From the NCBI GenBank assembly GCA_025800145.1, contig JAOXSH010000017.1, positions 16,419 through 80,418 of the forward strand: a stretch of 64,000 nucleotides of DNA. Direction: 5' to 3'. This document shows, one piece after another, positions 35,306 to 44,428 of the stretch; the first letter of the stretch is position 1; every line of letters begins with the position of its first letter. Below the pieces are notes generated by a model, which saw only the letters and a list, made by a program, of their open reading frames with translations, was not told the origin of the DNA and did not search any database. This DNA comes from Cohaesibacter sp. GTDB lineage: Bacteria > Pseudomonadota > Alphaproteobacteria > Rhizobiales > Cohaesibacteraceae. The position numbers and the translations under genes are program-made.

Positions 35306-37192
35306 CACGCCGGGCTCTGCCTTTGGCAAAACAGTATCAGGAACGCCGGGCACGGTGACCGACTCAGTGCTGCTCAATCCATCTAAGATGTCTGAGTTTT
35401 GCCGTAAAACGGGGCGGGACCATGGCCCGGTCAGCGAGAAGGCAAAATCCTCTTCTGGCGTTTCTTTCGAGTGGGTTGTGGGATCATCGCTGCGATAGCG
35501 TATCAATTGGCCGCGAAAATCCAATATGCTAGTTTCCATCATGATAGAGCCGGTGCCGGACAAAGCCAGATTGCCAGCTGTCAGGCGAAGCCCCTCAAGA
35601 CTGGCCTTGTGATCGCCCAACAGTGATGAAATAGACAAAACATCAAAACCAGTCCCCCCCTGATAAAGAGCATCCGGTGTGAGCGGCTGTTGCTCACTTA
35701 AAGCTTCCATAATGGCAACAAGGTTGAGGGAAGCAATCTGGCCATCTGTGAAGACCATGGAAAGAGAGCCACTGGCATTGAAAGCCGTTTCACGCAATGT
35801 TAGGCCATTTCCGCTCAAATCAAGCTCGGCCAGCATGGTGCCGGAAACAGGAGCCTCCTGTTTTACGGCTTTCAACAGCGATCCGGCCAACACACCGCTG
35901 GCCTTGCCCCGTAAATGACTGGTCAAAAGATTTGGATCAGTCTCTGATGGCTTCATGTCCAAAGTGGCATCTAAACTGCCCCCATAGGCAAAGGATTCGC
36001 CAATGGATAAGGATAATTGTTGGTTGCGCGTCACAATAGAGGCCGCCGTGCGCCCCAATTCAATATCCTTAAACAGAATCTGCTGGGCTGAGAGACGGAT
36101 GTCGATATCCATCAATCCCAGATCATGAGGTGTGATCGGTTGATCCAGCAGGGATGGCGCGCCATCCACTTGCTCCAGATAGGGGGTGAGATCCAGCTGA
36201 TCATAGGCAAGCGTGCCTTGCAGCAAGGCGCGGGGGCTACGCAAATCAAGTTGCAAAGCCCCTTCCAACTGATTGCCATCCAGCATCAGCGCAATATCGG
36301 ACAAGGCAAGAGAGGCGCCAATCATATTGGCCCGCGCTGTCAAATCCATGGCACCAAAATTCGCACCGGGCTTGATAGAAAAACCAAGCCATTCCATTAA
36401 ATAGCGCATGGACTGGGCTTTGAAGGTCAGATCCCCTTCCATTTGCAAATTGGAGAGCGTGGCAGCACTGCCTTCCAGCGTCAGCTCAAATTGATTGGAT
36501 TTGGCTTCTAAAACCAGAGGAGACAGCCCACCTGTGATCAGCTCCATCGGCTTCTCTGATTGGGCCTGAACCAAGACATGTTCTCCTCGCCAGACCATAG
36601 AACCTGAAATCTCCGCAGAGCGTTCTGTATTGGGCCAGATGACGGACAGATTGGCGTCAAAAATCGTCTCGTCCCGCGCTTTTGTCTCGTCAATATATCG
36701 CACTTGCCCATTTTGAATGATGAAACGGCCCAAATCCACATTGTCAAAAGCAATTAAAGAGCCTGCCTCATTGGTAGAAAACAGACTGCCCTTTTCCACG
36801 CCCCAGGATTTGGAACCATCTGTTCGCCTTTCAAGATGAAAGCGGGGGCGCACCAGATTGAAACGCCGTACTTCAAAATGACCAATCAGCAACGGCAGCC
36901 AATACATTTCGGCGCGCAAATGATCCATGGCAACCAGCGCAGGCTCATCCTTGCCCAGATTGGAAACAATGCTGACATCCTTAAGCTTGACACTCAGATA
37001 GGGAAAGACCGTGATAATCGGCTCGCCCCGGACGGTAACAGGCAGGCCAGCCCAATCGGAAATCTGCTCCGAAATCTGTTGTTTGACCACTTTGCTATTG
37101 ACCAGATAGGGACTGATCATAACAAGGCCAATCACAAAGACCAGAAGCATACCAAAGCCCCAAAGCATACGGATCTTGGTGGTTGCTGACAT
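35279..37192 (-). CDS. AsmA-family protein
   Basis: A 637-residue protein with one N-terminal membrane helix (LWGFGMLLVFVIGLVMISPYL) and a large periplasmic region of beta-rich AsmA repeats (LPVTVRGEPIITVFPYLSVK, EVRRFNLVRPRFHLERR, and a C-terminal LALSGTGSIMMETSILDFRG). AsmA-like proteins form bridge-like tubes implicated in lipid traffic between membranes; the exact cargo here is unknown. Start: ATG with GGAAGA upstream. The last residues (HTNGIKD and stop) are encoded by a type A repeat, so the extreme C-terminus is repeat-derived; the conserved domain ends well before it. Confidence 0.85.
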   Translation of the reverse strand: MSATTKIRMLWGFGMLLVFVIGLVMISPYLVNSKVVKQQISEQISDWAGLPVTVRGEPIITVFPYLSVKLKDVSIVSNLGKDEPALVAMDHLRAEMYWLPLLIGHFEVRRFNLVRPRFHLERRTDGSKSWGVEKGSLFSTNEAGSLIAFDNVDLGRFIIQNGQVRYIDETKARDETIFDANLSVIWPNTERSAEISGSMVWRGEHVLVQAQSEKPMELITGGLSPLVLEAKSNQFELTLEGSAATLSNLQMEGDLTFKAQSMRYLMEWLGFSIKPGANFGAMDLTARANMIGASLALSDIALMLDGNQLEGALQLDLRSPRALLQGTLAYDQLDLTPYLEQVDGAPSLLDQPITPHDLGLMDIDIRLSAQQILFKDIELGRTAASIVTRNQQLSLSIGESFAYGGSLDATLDMKPSETDPNLLTSHLRGKASGVLAGSLLKAVKQEAPVSGTMLAELDLSGNGLTLRETAFNASGSLSMVFTDGQIASLNLVAIMEALSEQQPLTPDALYQGGTGFDVLSISSLLGDHKASLEGLRLTAGNLALSGTGSIMMETSILDFRGQLIRYRSDDPTTHSKETPEEDFAFSLTGPWSRPVLRQNSDILDGLSSTESVTVPGVPDTVLPKAEPGVPHTNGIKD

Positions 37193-37501
37193 ATATTTCT
37201 TCCGTTGTGTGGGCTTTTCTCTATTTGGTAAAAGGGCGCACCTTTTATAAAAGACACTCTTCTTTGCGCCATAAGAGTATTTTACTGACGAGCCAATGCA
37301 AAGTCATATCCAGTTTGGACCTATCACTTTTTCACGCCAGTGTAACCAGCCATAGGCAGGATGTACAAAAAAAAGTGAGTTTGCCTGACCGATTTATGGA
37401 TGGTGCACGCCATCTCTCTCAAGACAAAAAAGAAAATTGGCGCGACGAGAGGCAACGAGAATAATAAGAGGCCCAGCAAAATGGGCCGTCATTAAACCAC
37501 A
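37193..37501. other. Gene-free stretch between AsmA-like gene and scoB
   Basis: About 310 bp without a supported gene. It probably holds the AsmA-gene promoter on the minus strand. A GGCCCA/TGGGCC hairpin lies near 37471-37491, ahead of the scoB terminator. Confidence 0.3.
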
Positions 37502-37532
37502 AAACCCCGCAGCAAACATGCTGCGAGGTCTA
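37502..37532 (-). terminator. Terminator of the scoAB operon
   Basis: On the minus strand CCTCGCAGCA pairs with TGCTGCGGGG and runs into TTTTGTGG, about 15 bases behind the scoB stop. Confidence 0.75.
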
Positions 37533-37545
37533 TAAGAAGAGGCAA

Positions 37546-38187
37546 TCAATCCTGAAGATCAATCACAAGGTCTGCTTCGGTCTTTGCCTGCACTTCCTCC
37601 ACACTGACCTCAGGGGCCAATTCAATCAGGGCCAGAGCATCCTCGCGCACTTCCATGACGCCAAGATCTGTGATGATCAAATCGACAACCCCTTTGCCGG
37701 TTAGCGGCAGGGTGCATTCTTTCAAGACCTTGGTTTCGCCTTTTTTGTTGGTGTGATCCATCACCACCACAATGCGTTTGACTCCGGAAACCAGATCCAT
37801 GGCACCGCCCATGCCCTTGACTAGCTTGCCCGGTATCATCCAGTTGGCCAAATCCCCGTTCTGCGCCACTTCCATAGCGCCCAGAACGGACAGATCAATA
37901 TGACCGCCACGAATCATGGCAAAAGAGGCCGAAGAAGAGAAATAGGACGAGCGCGCCAACTCGGTTATGGTCTGCTTGCCGGCATTGATCAGATCAGCGT
38001 CAATATTTTCCTCTGTCGGGAAAGGCCCCATACCCATCATGCCATTTTCAGACTGCAAGGTAATGTCATAGTCAGAAGGTACATAATTGGAAACCAAGGT
38101 GGGGATTCCAATGCCCAGATTAACATAAAAGCCGTCTTCAAGCTCTTTTGCTGCGCGTTCAGCCATCTGTTCGCGTGTCCATGCCAT
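37546..38187 (-). CDS. scoB: 3-oxoacid CoA-transferase, beta subunit
   Basis: A 213-residue subunit B of a succinyl-CoA:3-ketoacid (or acetoacetyl) CoA-transferase. The catalytic glutamate is E47 in SENGMMGMGP, preceded by VNLGIGIPTLV and followed by IRGGHIDLSVLGAMEV and GMGGAMDLV. It moves CoA onto acetoacetate or related 3-oxoacids during ketone or short-chain fatty-acid breakdown. ATG at 38187 follows GGAG; a TTG six bases earlier is not needed. It lies 14 bp behind scoA. Confidence 0.92.
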   Translation of the reverse strand: MAWTREQMAERAAKELEDGFYVNLGIGIPTLVSNYVPSDYDITLQSENGMMGMGPFPTEENIDADLINAGKQTITELARSSYFSSSASFAMIRGGHIDLSVLGAMEVAQNGDLANWMIPGKLVKGMGGAMDLVSGVKRIVVVMDHTNKKGETKVLKECTLPLTGKGVVDLIITDLGVMEVREDALALIELAPEVSVEEVQAKTEADLVIDLQD

Positions 38188-38201
38188 CGTCAAAGTCTCC
38201 G

Positions 38202-38897
38202 TTAGCTGGCGCGCACAGTGCGCTGTTCGATGCGTTTTTCGTGATCGCCCTGAATGATGCGCTGAACATATACTTCAGGTGTGTGAATGGCCATTTTGTC
38301 AAGGCTGCCCACTGGAACAATTTCCTCAACTTCTGCCAAAGTCACTTTGCCCGCTGTTGCACATTCAGGGTTAAAATTCATGGCAGTCTTGCGATAGCTC
38401 AGATTGCCTTTTTCATCGCCTTTCCAGGCTTTGACAATAGCCAGGTCGGTTTTAATACCCCGTTCCAGAATATAGGTCTCACCATCAAATTCTTTATGTT
38501 CCTTGCCCTCGGCAATGATGGTGCCAACGCCTGTCTTGGTATAAAAACCGGGAATGCCAGCCCCGCCAGCGCGCAAGCGTTCGGCCAAAGTGCCTTGTGG
38601 GTTAAATTCCAGCTCCAATTCCCCGGACAGATATTGGCGCATGAATTCCGCATTCTCGCCAACATAGGAAGAAACCATCTTTTTGATCTGGCGCGTTTGC
38701 AAAAGCAGACCCATGCCAAAATCATCAACACCACAATTGTTTGATACAACGGTTATATCTTTCACCCCGGTTTCGCGCAGGGCAAGAATAAGGTTTTCTG
38801 GAATCCCGCATAACCCAAAGCCACCCACGGCAATCGTCATGCCATCGAATACAAGCCCTTCCAGCGCGTCAGTGGCGCTGGTATAAACTTTTTTCAT
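38202..38897 (-). CDS. scoA: 3-oxoacid CoA-transferase, alpha subunit
   Basis: A 231-residue subunit A with the family glycine loop [30 protein letters not shown], the oxyanion-hole region [16 protein letters not shown], and [28 protein letters not shown] sequence ([13 protein letters not shown]). It forms the active enzyme with the beta subunit encoded directly downstream. The start at 38897 (MKKVYTSA) matches the family N-terminus. Confidence 0.93.
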   Translation of the reverse strand: MKKVYTSATDALEGLVFDGMTIAVGGFGLCGIPENLILALRETGVKDITVVSNNCGVDDFGMGLLLQTRQIKKMVSSYVGENAEFMRQYLSGELELEFNPQGTLAERLRAGGAGIPGFYTKTGVGTIIAEGKEHKEFDGETYILERGIKTDLAIVKAWKGDEKGNLSYRKTAMNFNPECATAGKVTLAEVEEIVPVGSLDKMAIHTPEVYVQRIIQGDHEKRIEQRTVRAS

Positions 38898-38970
38898 TCT
38901 GCTCTCCCAAACGAAAGTCTTTTCATCCTGTTCAATCCCTGAAAAGACTTCTGATCTTGTTTCGGCTTAG

Positions 38971-39030
38971 CGCCCGATTTAAAAGTCTCTTATGAGGCTT
39001 TTAGGCTGCATATCCAGCCTCATATCCATG
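38971..39030. repeat. Type B repeat, partial copy
   Basis: CCCGATTTAAAAGTCTCTTA followed by GAGGCTTTTAGGCTGCATAT, matching the left part of the full copy at 33713. The following 39031-39480 is AT-rich with no supported gene. Confidence 0.75.
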
Positions 39031-39485
39031 CCGGACCGAGGCAGTTTCGCAACTGCGATATGATTTTACAAGCCCCATCCTCTTATAAAATCGTCGATCA
39101 GAGCAAAGCGAGGCATTGCTTGCATCAAGAGGTTATATGACAGCATATTGCATCGCGAAATGTAGCATGCTGATAGGGGTATGTTCGATTACGGTAAGGC
39201 ATCCAAAATGCCTGCATTGGCCAAAAGATTTTATGGTTTTGAGCCGGGAGATTGCTGATATTATAATATTGGCCATTTAAAAAAGAAAAGCGGTTAACCC
39301 TACCAATTTTAATAGACCTTAGCGTGCAGTAAATATCATCTTAACCGAAATAATTGCATTTTCTTCAAATGTATTTGTACCTGTGTTACAATCAAAAACA
39401 ACCTTAGGATTTATATCTTTCTGTTGGCTTTTCTTATTAGAGAATATCCTTTATTGAACAAATATATTATTTGTCTTTTGCTTTT

Positions 39486-39600
39486 AGAGCATGTTTCCGA
39501 AAAGTGTGTGCGGTTTTCGGACAAAAATATGCTTAAAAATAAAGATGAGAGCAATTTGAATAACGACGTGTTTATTCAAATTGCTCTAGAAAAATTGACC
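39486..39600. repeat. Rhizobiales-type palindromic repeat (RIME-like) plus hairpin
   Basis: GAGCATGTTTCCGAAAAGTG followed by TGTGCGGTTTTCGGACA is the palindromic module common between genes of Rhizobiales. It is followed by GAGCAATTTGAATA and its inverse TATTCAAATTGCTC around a short loop. A small frame running through it (39424-39612) owes its sequence to the repeat and is not counted as a gene. Confidence 0.7.
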
Positions 39601-39657
39601 CATCTGGTTTGACAGAGTCAAGCGGCCAGCTATAAGGCTGCATCTTCCGCCCCCTTT

Positions 39658-39684
39658 GCCCGACTTTGTCGGGCATTTTTTTTG
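39658..39684 (+). terminator. Orphan + strand terminator in front of the fbpB stop
   Basis: GCCCGAC and GTCGGGC pair around TTT, followed by ATTTTTTTT on the + strand. No recognised + strand gene precedes it. On the minus strand the stem would be followed by AAAGGGGG, so it does not look like the fbpB terminator. Confidence 0.7.
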
Positions 39685-39687
39685 CGA

Positions 39688-41433
39688 TCAGGATTGTTCG
39701 GTATAGGATCGGCCAGATGTACGCGACAGCAAGATGACAGGCACAATGCCAACAAGCACAATAGCCAGCGCTGCAAGAGAACCTTTTTCAAACGCTTCCA
39801 GCGAGGCCTGCCCATAAACCAGCGTTGCCAATGTATCGAAATTGAATGGGCGCAACAAAATCGTTGCGGGCAATTCCTTCATCACATCCACAAAAACCAG
39901 CAAGGCACCAGAGATCAGGGCAGGGCGGATCAAAGGCAGATCAACCGCGACCAATGTTTGAAAAGGCGTGCGACCAAGCGTTCTGGATGCCGCTTCCAGA
40001 TTGCTGGAAATGCGTTGAAGACCGGTCTCTCCCGCGCCATAGGACATGGCCATGAAGCGCACACAATAAGCATAGAGCATAGCAGCGCCAGAGCTGAGCA
40101 AAAGCAGCCCCACCGTCAGGCCAAACCAGCTTTTCATCGAGGCGGCAATCCAGTTGTCCAATAGGGCCACCGGAATGAGGATGCCAACAGCCAGCACTGT
40201 GCCCGGCACCGCATAGCCAATGGAGCTCAAACGGGTGATGGCACTGACATATCCCTTATTCTGGATACGGGCCATATAGGCAAGGGCCGTACCAATAGAG
40301 GCGGTCAAAAGAGCAGCAATCAGTGCCAGACCCAAGCTGTTGAAGCAGGCCTGAACAAACTCCGCGCTGAGATTGTCTTGCCAATGATAAAAAGACGACC
40401 GCAGCAAAACCATTGTGGGCAACACAAAGCCCAGAACAATCGGCAAGGCACAGATCAGGATAGCCAGAGCAGAGCGCCAGCCTGTCAGCCAATAGCTCGG
40501 CAAAGCCTGATAACGGCGTGTGGTTACATGATAGCGTTGATGGCGCCGTCCCCTGCGCTCCAACCAGAGTAAAAACAAAACCACAATCAGCATAACGCTG
40601 GAAATTTGCGCAGCACCTGCCAGCGATGAGCGATTTAACCAAGTGTCATAAACACTGAAAGTCAGGGTTTTAACGCCAAAAAATTCAACAGCGCCAATGT
40701 CATTCAGGCATTCCATCATGGCAAGGGTGGCACCAACCACAATGGCGGGGCGGGCCAGTGGCAAAGCCACTTTGAAAAACAACCGCAAAGGACCGGCTCC
40801 CAATGTGCGCGACACATCCAGCGAGCAGGCTGATTGCAACATAAAGCTGGCGCGAGTGGTGAGATAAACATAAGGATAGAGCACCAGACTCATCACAACA
40901 ATCGCGCCACCAAGACTACGAATCTCTGGAAACCAGTAATCGCGGGCCGTTTGGAAGCCAAAAAGCCAACGAATAAATGTCTGTGCAGGCCCGGTATAAT
41001 CCAGCAATTCAACCGATGTATAAGCCACAATATAGGTCGGAATGGCCAATGGAACTAGCAAAGCCCATTGAAAGAATGAGTGTCCTGGAAAGCGACACAT
41101 GGTCACAAGCCAAGCTGTTGAAACACCAAGCAAAATAGTAAGGGCACCAACCCCCAGCATCATCTGGGCTGTGGTCAACACGGCACGCGGTAAAACGGTG
41201 CGCACAAGATGGGGCCAAACATCGCCAGCATCACCCAAAGCCAAGATCAGCAATGAGAGAATGGGAGCCAGAACAAAAAACAGCAAAAGGGCAAGTAACG
41301 CCCAGCCAATCCAAGTGCGCAGATTGGCCGTCAGGATAGAGCGCCAAAGCTGGTCAAAAAGGCTGCTCTCTTTCACAGGATCACCCAGCAGCTCAAGCTG
41401 AGTTTGCTTCACATCCGCAGCGATATCATGCAC
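39688..41433 (-). CDS. fbpB: Iron(III) ABC transporter, fused permease
   Basis: A 581-residue inner-membrane permease with two consecutive six-helix domains, each with the ABC-permease EAA-like loop (SRTLGAGPLRLFFKVALPLA in the first, SRTLGRTPFQTLVAVDLPLI in the second). This FbpB/AfuB type serves periplasmic ferric-ion-binding proteins; the partner binding protein lies upstream at 42145-43179. No ATPase gene (fbpC) is in the window. The start (MHDIAADVKQ) gives a cytoplasmic tail of about 35 residues before helix 1. It is separated from fbpA by 710 bp of structured non-coding DNA. Confidence 0.9.
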   Translation of the reverse strand: MHDIAADVKQTQLELLGDPVKESSLFDQLWRSILTANLRTWIGWALLALLLFFVLAPILSLLILALGDAGDVWPHLVRTVLPRAVLTTAQMMLGVGALTILLGVSTAWLVTMCRFPGHSFFQWALLVPLAIPTYIVAYTSVELLDYTGPAQTFIRWLFGFQTARDYWFPEIRSLGGAIVVMSLVLYPYVYLTTRASFMLQSACSLDVSRTLGAGPLRLFFKVALPLARPAIVVGATLAMMECLNDIGAVEFFGVKTLTFSVYDTWLNRSSLAGAAQISSVMLIVVLFLLWLERRGRRHQRYHVTTRRYQALPSYWLTGWRSALAILICALPIVLGFVLPTMVLLRSSFYHWQDNLSAEFVQACFNSLGLALIAALLTASIGTALAYMARIQNKGYVSAITRLSSIGYAVPGTVLAVGILIPVALLDNWIAASMKSWFGLTVGLLLLSSGAAMLYAYCVRFMAMSYGAGETGLQRISSNLEAASRTLGRTPFQTLVAVDLPLIRPALISGALLVFVDVMKELPATILLRPFNFDTLATLVYGQASLEAFEKGSLAALAIVLVGIVPVILLSRTSGRSYTEQS

Positions 41434-41734
41434 ACGCTTTTCCGTTCTTCTTCTGTTTCATAATCATTGATGCGGGTAGGCATCGCACTCCCACCGACAA
41501 CAAGAAGGTGCCCGCCAGGAAGCGTTCTTAAAACATGATTGTCATACACAAATTATTGGATGACAGCAAGTATTGCATCTTATTTGCAACTGCATCAAAA
41601 GCGTTGATTTGGGGCAAATTCACTGCACTTTTCCCCATCACACAGACTTGTGAATGCAGATTGCGATCTCTGTTAAACAGAATGATGCAGAAATGGGGGG
41701 ATCAGGCTTGCCTTTTTTAAAAAGCTGTGCGAAA

Positions 41735-41768
41735 GGGAAAAAGGTGCCACGTTAGACGTGACACCTTT
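41735..41768 (-). terminator. Intrinsic terminator on the minus strand between fbpA and fbpB
   Basis: AAAGGTG-CACGT and ACGTG-CACCTTT (one C/A mismatch) form a long stem; on the minus strand it runs into TTTTTCCCTTTC. It would end a transcript covering the hairpin array that lies to its right, about 300 bases before fbpB begins. Confidence 0.8.
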
Positions 41769-42130
41769 CCATAAAGACGGAGGACCAGTCTGTCTTTATT
41801 GCCTGTGCCCACTATGCGCGAAGATGAGATCTGACGTGAGGACCAGTCGCCGTGAGATCATATCCCTTCGCAGCGGGACTTGCGGGAAGTGCGCTTAGAT
41901 TATGGATGCAAGAGGACCAATTCTGCATCGAGGGAACCTAAAGCACGGTATTGGACTAACCTTGATGAGCGACATGTGATCAATCTGCAGGACCAAGCAG
42001 AAGGTCAGTGTCTGTGCCGGACTAGGGCTGGGCAAGGCGTCCAATTCTTGAAATCTCTTTCCTCCAAAACTGTTTAAAGTTTCAAATGTTGATCAATGTT
42101 CGAGCGGCCCGACCAGAGAAGAGGCCGCTC
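41769..42130 (-). ncRNA. Candidate structured RNA: array of hairpins with a shared loop motif
   Basis: Four inverted repeats each present the same loop. On the + strand these are ATAAAGAC/GTCTTTAT (41771-41799), GATCT/AGATC with inner GAC/GTC (41828-41859), GATGCA/TGCATC (41905-41929) and TCTGC/GCAGA (41984-42001). The loops contain AGGACCA on the + strand, or TGGTCCT on the minus strand. A fifth GC-rich stem GAGCGGCC/GGCCGCTC (42102-42130) holds GACCAGAG. The terminator at 41735 supports a minus-strand RNA, whose loops would offer anti-Shine-Dalgarno-like UCCU. Read as a + strand RNA, the loops offer GGA as in CsrA-binding RNAs. No protein frame fits. Strand and function are inferred. Confidence 0.5.
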
Positions 42131-42144
42131 AGAAATATTAGAAC

Positions 42145-43179
42145 TTAATTTGCACCGGCATCAAAATCGACGATATCGACCAATTCAGATGCTCTCTTGC
42201 GGGCATCCGCAACTTTGTTCAGGGATAGTGGGTCTGCTTTGAAAGAGCCCCAACTTTGCACCAGCTCGGAAGCAGGAACCCCTTCAAGCACAGGATATTC
42301 ATGATTGACTTCGCCATAAATTTTCTGAGCGTCAGCGGAAGACAAAAATTCCATCAATTTGACCGCATTGGCTTTATTTGGCGCATATTTTGCCAGCAAC
42401 ATACCGGAAATATTCACGTGAGTGCCGCGATCATTGGTGTTGGGGAACAGAATGCGGACAGAATTTGCCCAATCTTTCTGCTCTGGATCTTTGTCATTGG
42501 TCTGCATTTTGCCCATATAATAGGTGTTACCCAATGACAGATCGCATTCACCGGAATAAATCGCCTTCACCTGAGCACGATCATTGCCTGTTGGCTTGCG
42601 TGCCAGATTGGCCTTGACGCCTTCAAGCCACTTTTGGGCCTTTGCCTCACCCTTATGGGCAATCATCGACGCAAACAGCGCAATGGAATAGACATGTTGA
42701 CCGGAGCGGGTGCAGAGTTTGCCTTTCCATTTCGGATCAGCCAGCTCTTCATATGTAATGGAATCCTGCTCTACACGATCATTGGAAGCATAAATCACAC
42801 GGGCGCGTGTCGTTAGGCCAAACCATTCGCCATCTTTGTCGCGATACTGAGATGGAATATTCTTTTCCAGAACATCAGATTTCAGCGGCTGGGCAACGCC
42901 AACCATTTTCGCGCCATGAAGACGACCAATATCAACGGTCATGAGAATGTCGGCTGGAGAATTTTCACCTTCTGCCTTGATGCGGGCTTCCAGACCTTTT
43001 TTTGCAAAAATCACGTTGGTTTTGATGCCCGTTTTCTCAGAGAAAGCCTTCAGGAGAGGTTCAATAAGAAAGGGCTGGCGGTAAGAATATACATTCACTT
43101 CACCAGAGGCCAAAGCAGGGGCGCTAAACGCCGAACACATGGCAAGGGCCGCAAAGCTTGCGGCAATAGACTTTCTCAT
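42145..43179 (-). CDS. fbpA: Periplasmic Fe(III)-binding protein
   Basis: A 344-residue exported binding protein of the FbpA/FutA/AfuA class. The signal peptide is RKSIAASFAALAMCSAFSAP, cut near PALA-SG, followed by the typical mature start EVNVYSYRQPFLIEPLLKAF. The paired iron-ligand tyrosines are Y220 and Y221 in LGNTYYMGKM. ATG at 43179 with GGAGAAGAG upstream is chosen; the frame to 43224 would place extra residues before the signal. It delivers ferric ion to the permease encoded downstream. A candidate Irr box lies about 180 bp upstream. Confidence 0.93.
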   Translation of the reverse strand: MRKSIAASFAALAMCSAFSAPALASGEVNVYSYRQPFLIEPLLKAFSEKTGIKTNVIFAKKGLEARIKAEGENSPADILMTVDIGRLHGAKMVGVAQPLKSDVLEKNIPSQYRDKDGEWFGLTTRARVIYASNDRVEQDSITYEELADPKWKGKLCTRSGQHVYSIALFASMIAHKGEAKAQKWLEGVKANLARKPTGNDRAQVKAIYSGECDLSLGNTYYMGKMQTNDKDPEQKDWANSVRILFPNTNDRGTHVNISGMLLAKYAPNKANAVKLMEFLSSADAQKIYGEVNHEYPVLEGVPASELVQSWGSFKADPLSLNKVADARKRASELVDIVDFDAGAN

Positions 43180-43360
43180 TACTCTTCTCCAATCAACGGG
43201 GTTAAAGGCCCCACCATCGGTCATCCGCCAAACGATCAGCTTCTTAAAAATTGGTTTGAAGCTGCGTTGTTTGCGAGACCAAAATGCTGCGAATGGTTCG
43301 CATTGTCAATGAAGAGAAACTAAAAAATCAGTAAGTTAGCGTCAATAGAGTTTATGGCAG

Positions 43361-43377
43361 TTTAGAATTTTTCAAAA
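43361..43377 (-). promoter_or_regulatory. Candidate Irr (ICE-type) iron-control box upstream of fbpA
   Basis: TTTAGAATTTTTCAAAA closely resembles the iron-control element TTTAGAA-N3-TTCTAAA bound by the Irr regulator in Hyphomicrobiales, with one mismatch in the right half. It lies in a 340-bp AT-rich region between fbpA and the Lrp gene. Chance occurrence is possible in such AT-rich DNA. Confidence 0.45.
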
Positions 43378-43518
43378 TATCTTGTATAAGCAGCTCATAT
43401 TTATCCATTTTAATTTTTCTTCAGGCGAATAAGAGGGAAATTGTTTTTTGTTGAAAAAAACTCTCATATTTATTTTTGAGCCAAAATCACAAAAAAGTCT
43501 GCATACAAACACACAGAA

Positions 43519-43938
43519 TTAACGGGCAAAATGGGTCTTTAAAACAGAGATCACACGAATATCCTGAACCGCAGGATGGGCAAGAAGGGTCTCGCGCAAG
43601 TCATGCAGGGTATCTTCCTTGATGGTGACCACTTCCAGCAAAATATCAACCGGACCAGCCAGCGATTGCATGCGGATAATTTCCGGCATCGTGGCGAACC
43701 AGGGATGTAGCAAATCACAAGAAGGCTCAATTGTTGTGATCTGCAACAAAGAATGGCGGGCATGGGGGTGGGGACGCCGACGAATGGTAAAAGCTTCAAT
43801 CGTGCCACTGTCTTTCAGCTTGGCCAAACGCTCTGTTGTGGCGGTGCGTGATAGGCCAATATCAGCAGCCAGCATTTTGATACTGGCGCGGCTATTTTGT
43901 GCCAAAAGCAGCAAAAGCCGCTCATCAATATGATCCAT
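43519..43938 (-). CDS. Lrp/AsnC-family transcriptional regulator
   Basis: A 139-residue regulator: winged helix (DERLLLLLAQNSRASIKMLA, DIGLSRTATTERLAKLKDSG) and a C-terminal RAM ligand domain (ILLEVVTIKEDTLHDLRETL). Lrp-type proteins sense amino acids as octamers. The ATG at 43938 is used; the AAAGG before it comes from an adjoining type A repeat (TACCAACGGCATGAAAGG), so its translation signal is repeat-derived. It is divergent from the cupin gene at 44102, a possible target. Confidence 0.85.
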   Translation of the reverse strand: MDHIDERLLLLLAQNSRASIKMLAADIGLSRTATTERLAKLKDSGTIEAFTIRRRPHPHARHSLLQITTIEPSCDLLHPWFATMPEIIRMQSLAGPVDILLEVVTIKEDTLHDLRETLLAHPAVQDIRVISVLKTHFAR

Positions 43939-43947
43939 CGTCAATTG

Positions 43948-43969
43948 CCTTTCATGCCGTTGGTATTAT
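43948..43969 (-). repeat. Type A repeat copy supplying the ribosome-binding site of the Lrp gene
   Basis: Reverse complement GATAATACCAACGGCATGAA, followed by AGGCAATTGACG and the ATG of the Lrp gene. Confidence 0.7.
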
Positions 43970-44101
43970 CCGCGCACAAGCCCTGCATTATGCAAGGCGG
44001 CATAATCACTGTGTGATCTGACAGAATAACACTGGGTCCTGCCTGATCCCGCTCCTAGCATACAGATTGCTTTGGAACCATTCAGGAAGAAAGGAAACAT
44101 T

Positions 44102-44428
44102 ATGCGCTATTATCGTGCGAAACAGTTTAATGCACAAAAAGCGTGGGACGCACAGGATATTGCCATCATTGAAGGGGCGAGCGTCCGGCTCCATTGGAGT
44201 GACCAGCCCTATATTTGGCATAAAAATGACGGGCAGGAAGTTTTCGTCGTGCTGGATGGATGCGTTGTGATGAAAAGCCGATCTAAAGATGAGAGCGGTC
44301 ATTGGCAAATCAAAGAGCGGCAGATGCATATTGGCGATATTTGCCATGCGCAAGAGGGGGATGAGCATGTGGCCCATCCGCAAGGCCCGGCCAGAATGCT
44401 GGTCATTGAGAAAGTTGGAACGGTTTGA
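44102..44428 (+). CDS. Small cupin-domain protein
   Basis: A 108-residue single-domain cupin with a QPYIWHKNDGQEVFVVLDGC strand pair and GDICHAQEGDEHVAHPQG, in which H and E residues could hold a metal. Related small cupins accompany amino-acid metabolism, but the substrate is unknown. The ATG at 44102 follows AAAGGAAA. It is divergent from an Lrp regulator. The following 44429-44812 holds no gene I can support. Confidence 0.8.
   Translation: MRYYRAKQFNAQKAWDAQDIAIIEGASVRLHWSDQPYIWHKNDGQEVFVVLDGCVVMKSRSKDESGHWQIKERQMHIGDICHAQEGDEHVAHPQGPARMLVIEKVGTV

Noticed and set aside
39424..39612. 62-codon + strand frame before the orphan terminator
   Set aside because: Half of it is the RIME-like palindrome; no family similarity. 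Kept only as a possible small-RNA locus.
41880..42077. 65-codon + strand frame in the hairpin array
   Set aside because: No family, poor start, and the region is better explained by inverted repeats.
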